From positions 1 through 64,000 of the forward strand of contig NZ_BATM01000002.1 of assembly GCF_000467185.1 (NCBI RefSeq): a stretch of 64,000 bases of DNA, in the 5' to 3' direction. Origin of the DNA: Vibrio ezurae NBRC 102218. Its GTDB lineage: Bacteria; Pseudomonadota; Gammaproteobacteria; Enterobacterales; Vibrionaceae. The translations under genes were made by a program, and so were the position numbers. Of this stretch, positions 16,759-26,193 are shown in pieces (the first letter of the stretch is position 1; the number at the start of each line of letters is the position of its first letter). The notes beneath the pieces were generated by a model that saw only the letters and a list, made by a program, of their open reading frames with translations, had not been told where the DNA came from and did not search any database.

Positions 16759-18449
16759 TTAATAAAAGCCCTTTTATTTAGGTTCAAAGAGAGCGGTGCT
16801 CTCAGGTATCGGCTATAAATACGGCTGCCCAGTATCGCTATAAAGAAGAAAATCAGCGGCAACAGTGCTTGCCATAAAGCGTAAATAGCCGTCACCCTCC
16901 GATCAAAGCCACTGGATAACGCTACCGCTTCTGTTGTGAGTGTGGATACTCTGCCCGCCCCTAGCACTAACGTCGGAAGATACTGAGAAAGACTGACACT
17001 AATGCCAATAGCCCAAGCAAACAAAATAGCAGGAAACATTAAAGGAAGCTTCACTTTAAAAAAGACCTGTAAGGGTGTTTTACCTAGGCTGAGCGCCACG
17101 CGAGTCATCCCTTCATTGTAACTGCGCCACGGACCATCCAGAGACAGATAAACAAAGGGGAAAGCAAAAAAGAGATGCGCCCAACACACCCATAGCCAAT
17201 GATGATCTCCACCAATAAAAAGAGTGCTCACTTGCAAGCCAAACAAAATAGACAGTTGGGGAATCAACATCGGGACCGCAATAATGTATCCCGGTATTTG
17301 CCAGCGATATCGAATTCGATATTCGTGGGCAATCAATGCCAATAGCACAGCAATAGTGCCCGAAACGAGCGCTAAACTTAGACTTTGTTCTATCGTGCTA
17401 AGAATACCTGACCATTCGTATTCCCAAAATCTCAGTGAATAGCGGCTGGGTAAGAGATCAGGAAAACGCCAACGATGCGCGACACTCCACAGCATCATCA
17501 AAGGCAGCATTGCACCCGTCAATAACAACATTGAACCAAACAAAGATCGCCCCGGCAAAGCACAACCTTGTCTGCCTGAAACTTGCCACGATCTTGCCCA
17601 TCGACAGATAACCCATTCAACAACTCGCGCAAAAGCGATGACTAAGCTGGCTATCATAAACAGCACGATTGCGCCTGATGACGCTCTTGGAAGCAAAGAT
17701 AAGTCAGGGTCGTTAAACCATTGCCACACTAAGACAGCAAAAGTCGGCGGATTGGTCGGCCCGACAATTAACGCCACATCCACCACTGACAAGCTATATG
17801 CCAACACCGCTAACATAGGAAAGCGTAACTTAACAAACCATTGTACAAAAAGCGTTTTCCACCACATCTGAGTACGATCATACCCCATAGATGCTGTGAT
17901 CTTTTCTGTTTTTTCAATCTCCAGTTGCTTTAAGATTGGAATGCTCATCAATAGTAGAAACGGGACTTCTTTCAATGCCAGCATGATCACCAATCCCAAC
18001 GCATGTGGATCGTGAATTAAAAAGGCCAATTTATGCGCCGATGCTTGGTTCAAGTCGTAGCCAAAGAGCGCATGCACTAAGCGCACTCCAAGCCCTGTAG
18101 GGTCAAACAAAAATGCAAAGCCAATAGCAAAGGCCACGTGCGGAATGGAAAGCAGTGGCGACAGCGACACTTCTATTTTTTTCCACCAGCGCGTATCCCA
18201 ACAACGTTGTAATATCGCAAAACTAATCAAACAAGCAAGATAGCTACTGAGCAGTGCAGAAAATAGCGTCAAGCCGATAGAGCGCCACACGCCACTCCAT
18301 GCCAATACCTGCTCAAAGCCAGTCAAAGAAAAGGAGTGCATACCTAAAGGAGGAATAAAGCTGAGTGACGATGACACGACACCCAGCATGCCTGGAATAG
18401 TAGGCAATACGCACACTACAACAACGAGTGCGTAAAAAAATCGAAGCAT
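16755..18449 (-). CDS. ynjC: ABC transporter permease YnjC (fused two-domain type)
   Basis: This is an inner-membrane permease of 564 residues made of two tandem binding-protein-dependent permease domains (about 60-280 and 330-550), so one chain supplies both halves of the channel. EAA-like loops are recognisable at MGYDRTQMWWKTLFVQW and SLGKTPLQVFFKVKLP. The closest known arrangement is ynjC of E. coli and fused iron or thiamine permeases. The start lies 6 bases after the ynjB stop. The cargo is unknown in the family. Confidence 0.92.
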   Translation of the reverse strand: MLRFFYALVVVVCVLPTIPGMLGVVSSSLSFIPPLGMHSFSLTGFEQVLAWSGVWRSIGLTLFSALLSSYLACLISFAILQRCWDTRWWKKIEVSLSPLLSIPHVAFAIGFAFLFDPTGLGVRLVHALFGYDLNQASAHKLAFLIHDPHALGLVIMLALKEVPFLLLMSIPILKQLEIEKTEKITASMGYDRTQMWWKTLFVQWFVKLRFPMLAVLAYSLSVVDVALIVGPTNPPTFAVLVWQWFNDPDLSLLPRASSGAIVLFMIASLVIAFARVVEWVICRWARSWQVSGRQGCALPGRSLFGSMLLLTGAMLPLMMLWSVAHRWRFPDLLPSRYSLRFWEYEWSGILSTIEQSLSLALVSGTIAVLLALIAHEYRIRYRWQIPGYIIAVPMLIPQLSILFGLQVSTLFIGGDHHWLWVCWAHLFFAFPFVYLSLDGPWRSYNEGMTRVALSLGKTPLQVFFKVKLPLMFPAILFAWAIGISVSLSQYLPTLVLGAGRVSTLTTEAVALSSGFDRRVTAIYALWQALLPLIFFFIAILGSRIYSRYLRAPLSLNLNKRAFIK

Positions 18450-18455
18450 ATTAAA

Positions 18456-19613
18456 TCATTGTCCGTAGCGCTTAAGCCATTCTTTCTCTAGCATAACTTG
18501 CCAGCTTGGGTGAGGCTCATCAATCGCATTAAATTTCTCAGAGTTTTGCGCACTGCCTTGCAAGTATTGACGCTCTAACACTGAAGGGTCTCCCCAGATA
18601 TTCAAATCACCTTTGCGTGATTGAGCTTCTGGGCTTAATAAAAAGTTAATCGCAACCAATGCCCCTTCTTTAGCCGAGGCATTCCAAGGAATCGCTAAAA
18701 AGTGGATATTCGATAACGCACCTGCGCTCATCGCATAGGGTTTAGTGCTCGGCTCAAGGTTGCCTGCCGCTTGCGCTGAATATACCGCATTCGGATTAAA
18801 AGTCAGGGCCATATCTAATTGTCCGTCATCTAACAAGCGAGTCATCTCTGCTGTCCCTTTCGGAAACTGCTTACCACTACGCCAAGCTACGCGATGAAAT
18901 TCATCAAGATAATTCCACAGTAATGGGCTCAACCTAGCAAACTCTTGCTCGGTTACTGGCTTCGACAAGGCTGGATCATTATTAGATAATTCAATCAGTA
19001 AGGCTTTTAGAAAGCTACTACCATGAAATTCAGGAGGCTTAGGGTAACTCAAACGATTAGGATGCGCTTTGGCATAACTCAACATCTGCGCAAACGAGGT
19101 CGGTGGTGCGCTTAGCTGTGCTTGATCGTAAATGAAAACCAGTTGTCCTACGCCCCAAGGCGCCTCTAAGCCATCGGTAGGTTCTGAAAAGTCGACCGTC
19201 ACAGGCAGTGACTGGTCTACGTACTTCCAGTTGGGTAGTGCTTGTGTGAAAGGGCCAAACAACAGTTGGTTCTCTTTCATAGATTTAAAATTCTCACCAT
19301 TGATCCAGACCAGATCAATACTGCCACCGTCACTTTTTCCTACGGCTTTTTCGGCGATTAAACGAGGGGTACTCTCTGCAATATCTGACACTTTAACGTG
19401 CTTTAATGTCACACCATAGCGCTGCTGAAGTTGTGTATTCGCCCATTGAATATAGCGATTGATCTCCTGACTTCCGCCCCAAGCATGAAAATAAACCGTT
19501 TGGCCTTGTGCATTTTTTTCGATGTGATCCCAATCCAGAGTTTTCGCGCCTACTCCAAACGTCATACACATTGCCGTACCAAACGTCAGTAGTGCTGTGA
19601 GTAATTTTTTCAT
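18456..19613 (-). CDS. ynjB: ABC transporter periplasmic binding protein YnjB
   Basis: This is a periplasmic receptor (385 residues) of the extracellular solute-binding type seen in YnjB. The start at 19613 gives a clear signal peptide (MKKLLTALLTFGTAMCMTFG, cleavage near VGA-KT). The preceding in-frame 46 codons look non-coding, and GGAACGG lies before this ATG. The mature N-terminus GQTVYFHAWGGSQEINRYI matches the YnjB family. Late features such as FLAIPWNASAKEGALVAIN are typical of receptors for small organic cations or metal chelates, but no YnjB ligand is established as far as I know. It is the first gene of ynjBCDF. Confidence 0.92.
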   Translation of the reverse strand: MKKLLTALLTFGTAMCMTFGVGAKTLDWDHIEKNAQGQTVYFHAWGGSQEINRYIQWANTQLQQRYGVTLKHVKVSDIAESTPRLIAEKAVGKSDGGSIDLVWINGENFKSMKENQLLFGPFTQALPNWKYVDQSLPVTVDFSEPTDGLEAPWGVGQLVFIYDQAQLSAPPTSFAQMLSYAKAHPNRLSYPKPPEFHGSSFLKALLIELSNNDPALSKPVTEQEFARLSPLLWNYLDEFHRVAWRSGKQFPKGTAEMTRLLDDGQLDMALTFNPNAVYSAQAAGNLEPSTKPYAMSAGALSNIHFLAIPWNASAKEGALVAINFLLSPEAQSRKGDLNIWGDPSVLERQYLQGSAQNSEKFNAIDEPHPSWQVMLEKEWLKRYGQ

Positions 19614-19765
19614 AATCCGTTCCGTTGCTTCCCTGCTAAACCTTTCGTGACTGTCTATTGTCACCGAAAGGGTACGATTATCCAATAAGACCAACAACAA
19701 TAATTCAACGTCTAGAGATAACAAAGACTCAATGCTTGTAACAAAGTGCATTGAGACTCGCTAGG

Positions 19766-19793
19766 ATGACCTGATAATGACTGCAATTGGTAT
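19766..19793 (-). repeat. Dispersed ATACCAAT repeat, copy 2
   Basis: On the minus strand it starts ATACCAATTGCAG and ends CAGGTCAT. The end and spacing match the copy at 25877 more closely than the copies at 19865 and 44803. The 30 bases reaching to 19795 agree with the 25877 copy at 24 positions. Confidence 0.6.
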
Positions 19794-19864
19794 AAATTAT
19801 TCGCTCTCTTTATCAGACCTGAATTAGACAAGATTAATTTCCCCCTATTCTATCTAATTGCTTA

Positions 19865-19913
19865 ATACCAACCACACTAAGCAAGTGTTCAGAAACAGCG
19901 CAGGAAAAATGCT
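19865..19913 (+). repeat. Dispersed ATACCAAT repeat, copy 3 (long form)
   Basis: It begins ATACCAACCACACTAAG and continues CAAGTGTTCAG, then AGCGCAGGAAAAATGCT. The whole 49-base unit recurs at 44803-44851 with few differences, so the repeat is longer than its first 28 bases. Confidence 0.75.
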
Positions 19914-19986
19914 CAAGGGCAAAGTAGAGTGACCTATTATTTGCTATAAATAGCTCGCTATAACTGAGCGCGATCTATCATGACAC

Positions 19987-20041
19987 AAAAAAGGGCAGCA
20001 CTTCGCTACCCTAATACTCAGCTACTAAGTGAGTGCTACCC
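19987..20041 (-). terminator. Terminator of yaiL
   Basis: On the minus strand GGGTAGCACT pairs with AGTGCTGCCC (one G-U), followed by TTTTTTGTG. The loop is long (29 bases) and contains further short pairing. Confidence 0.7.
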
Positions 20042-20069
20042 ACCCCAAAAAATCGGGGGACGATCCTGC

Positions 20070-20591
20070 TTACCACATTAAATCGTCAGGTACGACAAAG
20101 TCTTTATATGGGTCATCTTCATCAGGAGCCTCTTCTTCAGGCTTAATGGTTTCAACAATCGCCTCTGGCACTCGCGTTGCGATTTTTTCTGCCACAACCG
20201 TTGGGATCACCGCATAGCTTTCGCCGTCACGAGCAATACTCAAAATACCTTTAATAAGCTGAGTGCGATTTAACTCCTCAACATACAAAGATTTCACTAA
20301 AGTACCGTCAGTAAAATTGTACTTGATCTCACCTTTTGAAGTATCGATGCGGTTCATATCAATCAACTGTTTAACTTGCGCTTTTAACTCTTTAGCCAAA
20401 CGTTGCTGTTCACGCTCTTGGTTGATCTTTTTGTCACGCTCTTGTTGAGCTAAACGGTTTTCTTCTGCAGCGGCCTTTGCTTCTCGTGATTGTACGCGAG
20501 ACTTCTTAGCGCCTTTCTTGGCTTTCTTTAGCTTTTTCTCATTCACTAAGCCAGCTTTTAGCATTTGTTCTTGAAGGGTCAGTTTTGCCAT
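20070..20591 (-). CDS. yaiL: DUF2058 family protein YaiL
   Basis: This is a cytoplasmic protein of 173 residues in the DUF2058/YaiL family, annotated as nucleoprotein or polynucleotide-associated. Residues about 18-75 are a strongly basic, glutamine- and glutamate-rich coiled coil (EKKLKKAKKGAKKSR, then NRLAQQERDKKINQE). The C-terminal half is the conserved globular part (EIKYNFTDG, ELNRTQLIKGILSIARD, YAVIP) and ends in an acidic tail DEDDPYKDF. The biochemical role is not established. It is a single gene with its own terminator. Confidence 0.9.
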   Translation of the reverse strand: MAKLTLQEQMLKAGLVNEKKLKKAKKGAKKSRVQSREAKAAAEENRLAQQERDKKINQEREQQRLAKELKAQVKQLIDMNRIDTSKGEIKYNFTDGTLVKSLYVEELNRTQLIKGILSIARDGESYAVIPTVVAEKIATRVPEAIVETIKPEEEAPDEDDPYKDFVVPDDLMW

Positions 20592-20675
20592 TTCTAATAC
20601 TTCTATTTACCGATTAATCTAATTGCGTTTATTTTCGCACGCCTACCGCTATATGTCCTAATTTTGCGTCACAAT

Positions 20676-20711
20676 AAAAAAACCCGTAAGACTGATGGCT
20701 CACGGGTTTTT
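20676..20711 (-). terminator. Intrinsic terminator of guaBA
   Basis: On the minus strand AAAACCCGT pairs with ACGGGTTTT around a 14-base loop and is followed by further T residues. It begins 38 bases after the guaA stop. Confidence 0.85.
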
Positions 20712-20748
20712 GTATCACTGATTATCTAAAACGAGAAAAAGCGCAGGC

Positions 20749-22326
20749 TTATTCCCATTCGATAGTTGCAGGTGGTTTACCTGAAATATCGTAAACAACA
20801 CGTGAAATACTGTCTACTTCGTTGATAATGCGGTTTGAAACCTTACCTAGGAAGTCGTATGGCAGATGTGCCCAATGCGCGGTCATAAAGTCGATGGTTT
20901 CTACAGCACGTAGCGATACAACCCAATCGTATTTACGGCCATCGCCCATTACGCCAACTGAGCGTACTGGTAGGAATACCGTAAAGGCTTGCGATACTTT
21001 GTGGTAAAGATCGGCGTTGTGCAGTTCTTCAATAAAGATAGCATCGGCGCGACGTAGCAAATCACAGTACTCTTTTTTGATTTCGCCAAGAACGCGAACA
21101 CCTAGACCAGGACCTGGGAATGGGTGACGGTAAAGCATGTTGTATGGCAGACCTAGCTCTAGACCAATCTTACGTACTTCATCTTTAAACAGTTCACGCA
21201 ATGGTTCAACTAAGCCCATTTCCATATCGTCAGGCAAACCGCCCACGTTATGGTGCGACTTAATCACGTGCGCTTTACCTGTTTTAGACGCCGCAGATTC
21301 GATAACGTCAGGGTAGATAGTACCTTGCGCTAGCCATTTAGCATTTTTCAGCTTCTTCGATTCTTCATCAAATACGTCAACAAATACGTGACCGATAGTC
21401 TTACGTTTTTGCTCTGGATCAGATTGACCTTTCAGTGCTTCTAAGAAACGATCTTCCGCTTCCACTTTGATGATGTTTAGTCCGAAGTGATCGCCAAACA
21501 TATCCATCACTTGCTCACCTTCATTCAAACGAAGCAGGCCGTTATCAACGAATACACAAGTCAGTTTATCGCCGATAGCGCGGTGAACTAGCATAGCCAC
21601 AACAGAAGAATCAACGCCGCCAGAAAGGCCAAGAATCACTTCATCATCGCCCACTTGCTCTTTAATACGAGCAATTGCATCATCGATGATGGATTGTGAT
21701 GTCCACAATTTTTCACAACCACAGATGTTGATAACGAAGTTTTCTAACATACGTGCGCCTTGGCGAGTATGCGTTACTTCTGGGTGGAATTGAACACCGT
21801 AGTATTTCTTCTCTTCATTTGCCATAGCAGCAAACGGACAAGTTTCTGTTTCGGCAATCTTAGTAAAGTCAGAAGGAATTTCGACTACTTTATCACCGTG
21901 ACTCATCCACACATCTAACAGTGCGTTGCCGTCTTCAGCAATAGCGTCTTCAATACCTTGGAATAGAGAGGATTCTTCAACAACTTTAACCTGTGCATAG
22001 CCGAACTCACGTTCGTTAGAACCTGCAACCTTGCCGCCAAGTTGTTCAGCCATTGTTTGCATGCCGTAACATACGCCCAATACAGGAACACCAGAATCAA
22101 AAACATATTGAGGAGCGCGAGGAGAATTTGCTTCAGTTACACTTTCTGGACCACCAGAAAGGATGATGCCGTCAGGATTAAATTCACGGATATCCGCTTC
22201 TTCTACATCCCAGCTCCATAGCTCACAGTAAACACCAATTTCACGAACGCGACGCGCGACAAGTTGAGTGTACTGAGAACCAAAATCTAGGATCAAAATA
22301 CGTTGGTCGTGGATATTCTTTGTCAT
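20749..22326 (-). CDS. guaA: GMP synthase (glutamine-hydrolysing)
   Basis: This enzyme converts XMP to GMP using glutamine and ATP (525 residues, the usual length). The N-terminal class I glutamine amidotransferase domain has the nucleophile C in VLGVCYGMQ and H/E in [10 protein letters not shown]. The ATP pyrophosphatase domain has the PP-loop [10 protein letters not shown] near 233. The C-terminal dimerisation domain ends with the GMP-synthase signature KPPATIEWE. It is downstream of guaB on the same strand with a 149-base gap containing a stem-loop, giving the standard guaBA operon. Confidence 0.99.
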   Translation of the reverse strand: MTKNIHDQRILILDFGSQYTQLVARRVREIGVYCELWSWDVEEADIREFNPDGIILSGGPESVTEANSPRAPQYVFDSGVPVLGVCYGMQTMAEQLGGKVAGSNEREFGYAQVKVVEESSLFQGIEDAIAEDGNALLDVWMSHGDKVVEIPSDFTKIAETETCPFAAMANEEKKYYGVQFHPEVTHTRQGARMLENFVINICGCEKLWTSQSIIDDAIARIKEQVGDDEVILGLSGGVDSSVVAMLVHRAIGDKLTCVFVDNGLLRLNEGEQVMDMFGDHFGLNIIKVEAEDRFLEALKGQSDPEQKRKTIGHVFVDVFDEESKKLKNAKWLAQGTIYPDVIESAASKTGKAHVIKSHHNVGGLPDDMEMGLVEPLRELFKDEVRKIGLELGLPYNMLYRHPFPGPGLGVRVLGEIKKEYCDLLRRADAIFIEELHNADLYHKVSQAFTVFLPVRSVGVMGDGRKYDWVVSLRAVETIDFMTAHWAHLPYDFLGKVSNRIINEVDSISRVVYDISGKPPATIEWE

Positions 22327-22432
22327 TTAGAAATCTCAATAGTATTAGATGGATGGAGGCAAATGGCCTCCAAAACTTTAAATAATCTGTTACCCCTATA
22401 AATAGAGGCAGTTAGGTTTGTTTTTGCTAAAT

Positions 22433-22463
22433 TGAATCCCTTGACTTGAACTCAAGGGATTCA
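22433..22463 (-). other. Perfect 12-base stem-loop between guaB and guaA
   Basis: TGAATCCCTTGA / TCAAGGGATTCA with a 7-base loop begins 13 bases after the guaB stop. On the minus strand ATTTAGC follows rather than a U-tract, so it is more likely an mRNA-stabilising or attenuating element than a full terminator. Confidence 0.6.
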
Positions 22464-22475
22464 GCGATGCAAATA

Positions 22476-23939
22476 TTAACCTAGGCGGTAGTTTGGAGCT
22501 TCCTTGGTGATCTGCACGTCGTGTACGTGTGATTCATTCAGACCAGCGCCAGAAATACGAACAAACTCAGCTTTAGTACGCATATCTTCGATCGTTGCAG
22601 AGCCAGTTAGACCCATGCTAGAACGCAAACCGCCCATTTGTTGGTGAACGATTTCTTTTAGGCGACCTTTGTAAGCGATGCGACCTTCGATACCTTCAGG
22701 AACAAGTTTGTCCGCTGCGTTATCTGTTTGGAAGTAACGGTCAGATGAGCCTTGAGACATAGCTGCAAGAGAACCCATACCACGGTAAGACTTGTATGAA
22801 CGACCTTGGTAAAGAATGACTTCACCCGGTGCTTCTTCAGTACCTGCGAACATAGAACCAACCATCACACAAGATGCGCCCGCTACGATAGCTTTACAGA
22901 TATCACCTGAGAAACGGATACCACCGTCAGCGATAACTGGAATATCAAATTCTGCAGCAACTTCAGCAGCGTCTGCCACAGCAGTCACTTGAGGAACACC
23001 AACACCAGTAACGATACGCGTAGTACAGATTGAACCCGGGCCGATGCCCACTTTAACAGCACTAACACCTGCGTCGATTAGAGCACGAGCACCTGCGCCA
23101 GTTGCTACGTTACCACCGATAATTTCTAGATCAGGGTAAGCGGCGCGAGTTTCACGAATGCGGTTTAGTACGCCTTCAGAGTGACCGTGAGAAGAGTCGA
23201 TAAGTAGCACGTCAACGCCAGCTTCTACAAGAGCAGCGACACGTTCTTCGTTACCAGCACCAGCGCCAACAGCTGCGCCTACACGTAGACGGCCACGCTC
23301 ATCTTTACAAGCATTAGGCTTACGCTCTGCTTTGTAGAAATCTTTTGCTGTGATCATGCCACGAAGTTTAAATTCTTCATTAACAACCAAGACTTTCTCT
23401 ACGCGAGCTTCGTGCATTTTCTCTTGAACTTCTTCAGGAGATGCGCCTTCTTTAACCGCAGCTAGACGCTCTTTCGGTGTCATTACTTCTGAAACCGTTT
23501 TGCTCATATCCGTAACGAAACGAATATCACGGCCAGTGATAATACCCACGAGCTCTTGGCTATCAGTAACCACAGGGAAACCTGCAAAACCGTGTTTCTC
23601 TGTTAACTTAAGCACTTGATCAATGGTTTGATCTGGGCGAACAGTAACGGGATCAGAAACGATGCCAGCTTCAAAGATTTTAACTTGGCGAACCATCTCG
23701 GCTTGCAAAGCAATAGGCATGTTTTTATGAATAAAACCAATACCACCCTCTTGAGCTAATGCAATAGCTAAGCGAGCTTCTGTAACTGTATCCATAGATG
23801 CAGAAATCATTGGAATATTTAGATTGATATTCTTCGTCAAGCGGGTGCGAAGATCCGCTGTATTTGGGAGAACGGTGGAGTGAGCTGGAACCAGTAGGAC
23901 GTCGTCGAAGGTCAGCGCTTCTTTGGCAATACGTAACAT
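22476..23939 (-). CDS. guaB: Inosine-5'-monophosphate dehydrogenase
   Basis: This enzyme oxidises IMP to XMP with NAD+, the committed step to GMP (487 residues). The (beta/alpha)8 barrel is interrupted by a CBS pair at about 93-200. The catalytic cysteine is in [13 protein letters not shown], the mobile flap carries [11 protein letters not shown], and SSMGLTG lies near the end. Start 23939 gives [14 protein letters not shown], the conserved family N-terminus; the TTG two codons upstream is not needed. A PurR-like box lies in the divergent spacer at 24041. Confidence 0.99.
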   Translation of the reverse strand: MLRIAKEALTFDDVLLVPAHSTVLPNTADLRTRLTKNINLNIPMISASMDTVTEARLAIALAQEGGIGFIHKNMPIALQAEMVRQVKIFEAGIVSDPVTVRPDQTIDQVLKLTEKHGFAGFPVVTDSQELVGIITGRDIRFVTDMSKTVSEVMTPKERLAAVKEGASPEEVQEKMHEARVEKVLVVNEEFKLRGMITAKDFYKAERKPNACKDERGRLRVGAAVGAGAGNEERVAALVEAGVDVLLIDSSHGHSEGVLNRIRETRAAYPDLEIIGGNVATGAGARALIDAGVSAVKVGIGPGSICTTRIVTGVGVPQVTAVADAAEVAAEFDIPVIADGGIRFSGDICKAIVAGASCVMVGSMFAGTEEAPGEVILYQGRSYKSYRGMGSLAAMSQGSSDRYFQTDNAADKLVPEGIEGRIAYKGRLKEIVHQQMGGLRSSMGLTGSATIEDMRTKAEFVRISGAGLNESHVHDVQITKEAPNYRLG

Positions 23940-24040
23940 TTGCAATATCTCACAATAGAGGTGGTGAAGTAGGAAACCAATTATTTATACGCTTTGTATA
24001 AATGAGTTGGAATTGATATTGCGGTGGGATTATACGCAGA

Positions 24041-24056
24041 GCGCAATCGTTTTGCT
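24041..24056. promoter_or_regulatory. PurR-like operator between guaB and xseA
   Basis: GCGCAATCGTTTTGCT matches the core GCAANCGNTTNC at all but one position. It lies about 100 bases upstream of the guaB start. guaBA is PurR-regulated in E. coli, so the assignment is reasonable. Confidence 0.5.
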
Positions 24057-24146
24057 ACTCATTTTTTAAAAATAAATTTGCCTTTTACCCATTGCTGTGT
24101 AGTATATTGGAGCTATCTTCCATACTCATGTCTGAAGAGCGTCAAT

Positions 24147-25493
24147 TTGCCCTCCCCGCAATCTAACAATATTTTTACTGTTTCACGCCTCAATGCTGAA
24201 GTGCGCTTACTCCTAGAAAATGAGATGGGAGTGGTTTGGCTGATTGGTGAAATTTCCAATTTCTCATCTCCTGTTTCAGGACATTGGTATTTAACCCTTA
24301 AAGATTCCCGCGCCCAAGTAAAATGTGCCATGTTCCGTGGTAATAATCGTCGCGTAACATTTCGCCCAGAAAACGGCAAACAGGTTCTGGTTAAAGCTCG
24401 CTTGTCCCTCTATGAGCCGCGCGGTGATTATCAGCTGATCATCGAATCCATGCAGCCAGAGGGAGATGGTCGTCTACAGCAACAGTTTGATCAATTAAAA
24501 ATGCAATTGGCTGCTGAAGGCCTCTTTGCTCAGTCCAATAAATTACTGTTACCTGAGCACCCAAAATGCATTGGCATCATCACTTCTTCTACTGGCGCAG
24601 CATTGCATGATATTTTGCAGGTATTAAAAAGACGCGATCCTAGTCTACCGGTGATCATCTACCCAACGATGGTTCAAGGGGACAGTGCGTCTATTAGCAT
24701 TGCTCAAGCGATTGGCTTAGCCAATGCACGCAATGAGTGTGACGTATTGATTGTAGGTCGTGGTGGCGGCTCGTTAGAAGACCTTTGGTGCTTTAACAAT
24801 GAGATTGTGGCGCGAACCATCGCCTCTAGCCAAATTCCAATTATCAGTGCAGTGGGTCATGAAGTGGATGTTACCATTGCGGATTTCGTTGCCGATGTGC
24901 GCGCCGCAACACCATCGGCCGCCGCTGAGTTAGTGAGCCGAGATCAGAGCTTTAAGTTGCAAGGGCTGCTCGCAAAGCAAAAGCAGCTTATCAATGCGAT
25001 GACCCGTTATCTAACCCAGCAGCAGCAACAAATCTTAATTCAAGAGCATCGACTGGAAAAGCTGCATCCAAAACATCAATTGCAAAAACAAAGCCAGCAG
25101 TTAGATGAAAAAGAAGCACAATTAAAGCGTGCAATGCTTGCCCAGCTCAATAATACCAAACAACAGTTAGCTCGCTTGCAAATGCGTCTTGAAATGCATG
25201 CTCCTGCCAACAAAATTGCCAAGCAGCAACAAAACCTAAGCTACCTAGAACAGCGTTTGAAAAAAGCGATTCAAGGGCAAATTCGCCAAGATAAACATCA
25301 GTTTGAATTGTTAACTGAAAAACTGGATGCTGTAAGCCCATTAGCCACCATGCGTCGCGGTTATTCAATCTCTAGTAAAGCTGGCAAGGTGGTCACCCAA
25401 TCTACGCAGTTGAAAGCAGGCGATACTTTAGTCACCCGTTTTGCCGATGGTGAAGTCAGCTCGACGATAAACACCAGTAGCTCGCAAGGTTAG
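24147..25493 (+). CDS. xseA: Exodeoxyribonuclease VII large subunit
   Basis: This is the large subunit of the single-strand-specific exonuclease VII (448 residues from the proposed start). The N-terminal OB-fold binds ssDNA ([30 protein letters not shown] region, [15 protein letters not shown]). The catalytic core includes [20 protein letters not shown] and [16 protein letters not shown] long coiled coil follows at about 270-400, then the C-terminal [14 protein letters not shown] segment. No ATG gives the family N-terminus. A TTG at 24147, 7 bases after GAAGAG, yields [10 protein letters not shown] in register with E. coli, so an alternative start is preferred over the upstream ATG at 24024 region. 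Its stop overlaps the convergent zinc-ribbon gene by 4 bases. Confidence 0.96.
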   Translation: MPSPQSNNIFTVSRLNAEVRLLLENEMGVVWLIGEISNFSSPVSGHWYLTLKDSRAQVKCAMFRGNNRRVTFRPENGKQVLVKARLSLYEPRGDYQLIIESMQPEGDGRLQQQFDQLKMQLAAEGLFAQSNKLLLPEHPKCIGIITSSTGAALHDILQVLKRRDPSLPVIIYPTMVQGDSASISIAQAIGLANARNECDVLIVGRGGGSLEDLWCFNNEIVARTIASSQIPIISAVGHEVDVTIADFVADVRAATPSAAAELVSRDQSFKLQGLLAKQKQLINAMTRYLTQQQQQILIQEHRLEKLHPKHQLQKQSQQLDEKEAQLKRAMLAQLNNTKQQLARLQMRLEMHAPANKIAKQQQNLSYLEQRLKKAIQGQIRQDKHQFELLTEKLDAVSPLATMRRGYSISSKAGKVVTQSTQLKAGDTLVTRFADGEVSSTINTSSSQG

Positions 25494-25717
25494 TCTATTC
25501 GCGTAAACTCAAAACGAGCTCGAGACTTGGACTTAAGCTCGTTGCACTTGGCATTACAAAAGTAACTGGCTGCTCCGCACGCCTGTAATTTTTCAAGCTC
25601 AGCCTCGCAATCCGGGCAGAAGGCGCTTTTTTTATAGTGAGCCTGACAATCAGTACAATAATACTGACCATCCCACTGCAATTCTTGGTGACACTCAGGA
25701 CACACGTTCTCTGCCAT
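25490..25717 (-). CDS. yfgJ: Zinc-ribbon protein, YfgJ family
   Basis: This is a small protein of 75 residues with three cysteine pairs (CPECH, CTDCQ, CPDCE) and a C-terminal [13 protein letters not shown], typical of the YfgJ zinc-ribbon family, which is presumed to bind two zinc ions. The start at 25717 is preceded by GGAGAG at good spacing; a GTG five codons upstream overlaps that site. The function is unknown. It is next to der and xseA in many gamma-proteobacteria, as here. Confidence 0.85.
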   Translation of the reverse strand: MAENVCPECHQELQWDGQYYCTDCQAHYKKSAFCPDCEAELEKLQACGAASYFCNAKCNELKSKSRARFEFTRID

Positions 25718-25876
25718 GTATTTTCTCTCCACTATATATTACCAATCGAACTATCGAACTTGACTCAGCGAAAAACCAACCCTATTTAACATAGCCTATA
25801 GTTTTACATAGCTGACGTCAGTAATGTGAGTTTTATGAAACACACTCTAAGCTTGTCGCTTTGATAGCCTATCCTT

Positions 25877-25904
25877 ATACCAATCGTACTAAATAACAGG
25901 TCAT
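25877..25904 (+). repeat. Dispersed ATACCAAT repeat, copy 4
   Basis: It begins ATACCAATCGTACTAAATAA and ends CAGGTCAT. Over 28 positions it differs from the 44803 copy at about seven. It lies in the yfgJ-der spacer. Confidence 0.65.
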
Positions 25905-26131
25905 TACAGCTTTAAGATGATCTTTGTTTGATCTTCTACTTTATTGCGTGTGATCAGCCTTCTACCTTAAAAAGAACATTTATATAACCACACACCGAAA
26001 GCATAAGTTACATATGCTGTTTTTGGATTATATATAGTGAATAACTCTACCTCACTGTCATTATTACGATATATCAGAATAAACCAAAAAGATCATCTAC
26101 TTGAGTTAAGAGCTAATTTACCCTATTACGG

Positions 26132-26165
26132 ACAAAAAAAGCCACTTCATAGGGGAAGTGGCTTT
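26132..26165 (-). terminator. Intrinsic terminator of der
   Basis: AAAGCCACTTC / GAAGTGGCTTT form an 11-base stem with a 6-base loop, followed on the minus strand by TTTTG. It begins 29 bases after the der stop. Confidence 0.9.
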
Positions 26166-26193
26166 CAATCATACACAGTTTACTGCACTGGCT

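Larger units (their letters stand above)
19614..20069. other. Intergenic region between ynjB and yaiL with two dispersed repeat copies
   Basis: This 456-base spacer holds the ynj promoter region (left), two ATACCAAT repeat copies facing away from each other (19766-19793 on minus, 19865-19913 on plus) and the yaiL terminator at the right. No ORF with a ribosome-binding site was seen. Confidence 0.6.
25718..26193. other. Intergenic region between yfgJ and der
   Basis: This is an AT-rich, 476-base spacer. It contains a dispersed repeat copy at 25877 and the der terminator at 26132-26165. The middle part (25905-26130) shows no ORF with a ribosome-binding site and no clear RNA gene. Confidence 0.5.

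Noticed and set aside
19614..19751. Extended N-terminus for YnjB
   Set aside because: The extra 46 residues lack a signal peptide and family similarity; the ATG at 19613 begins a proper one.
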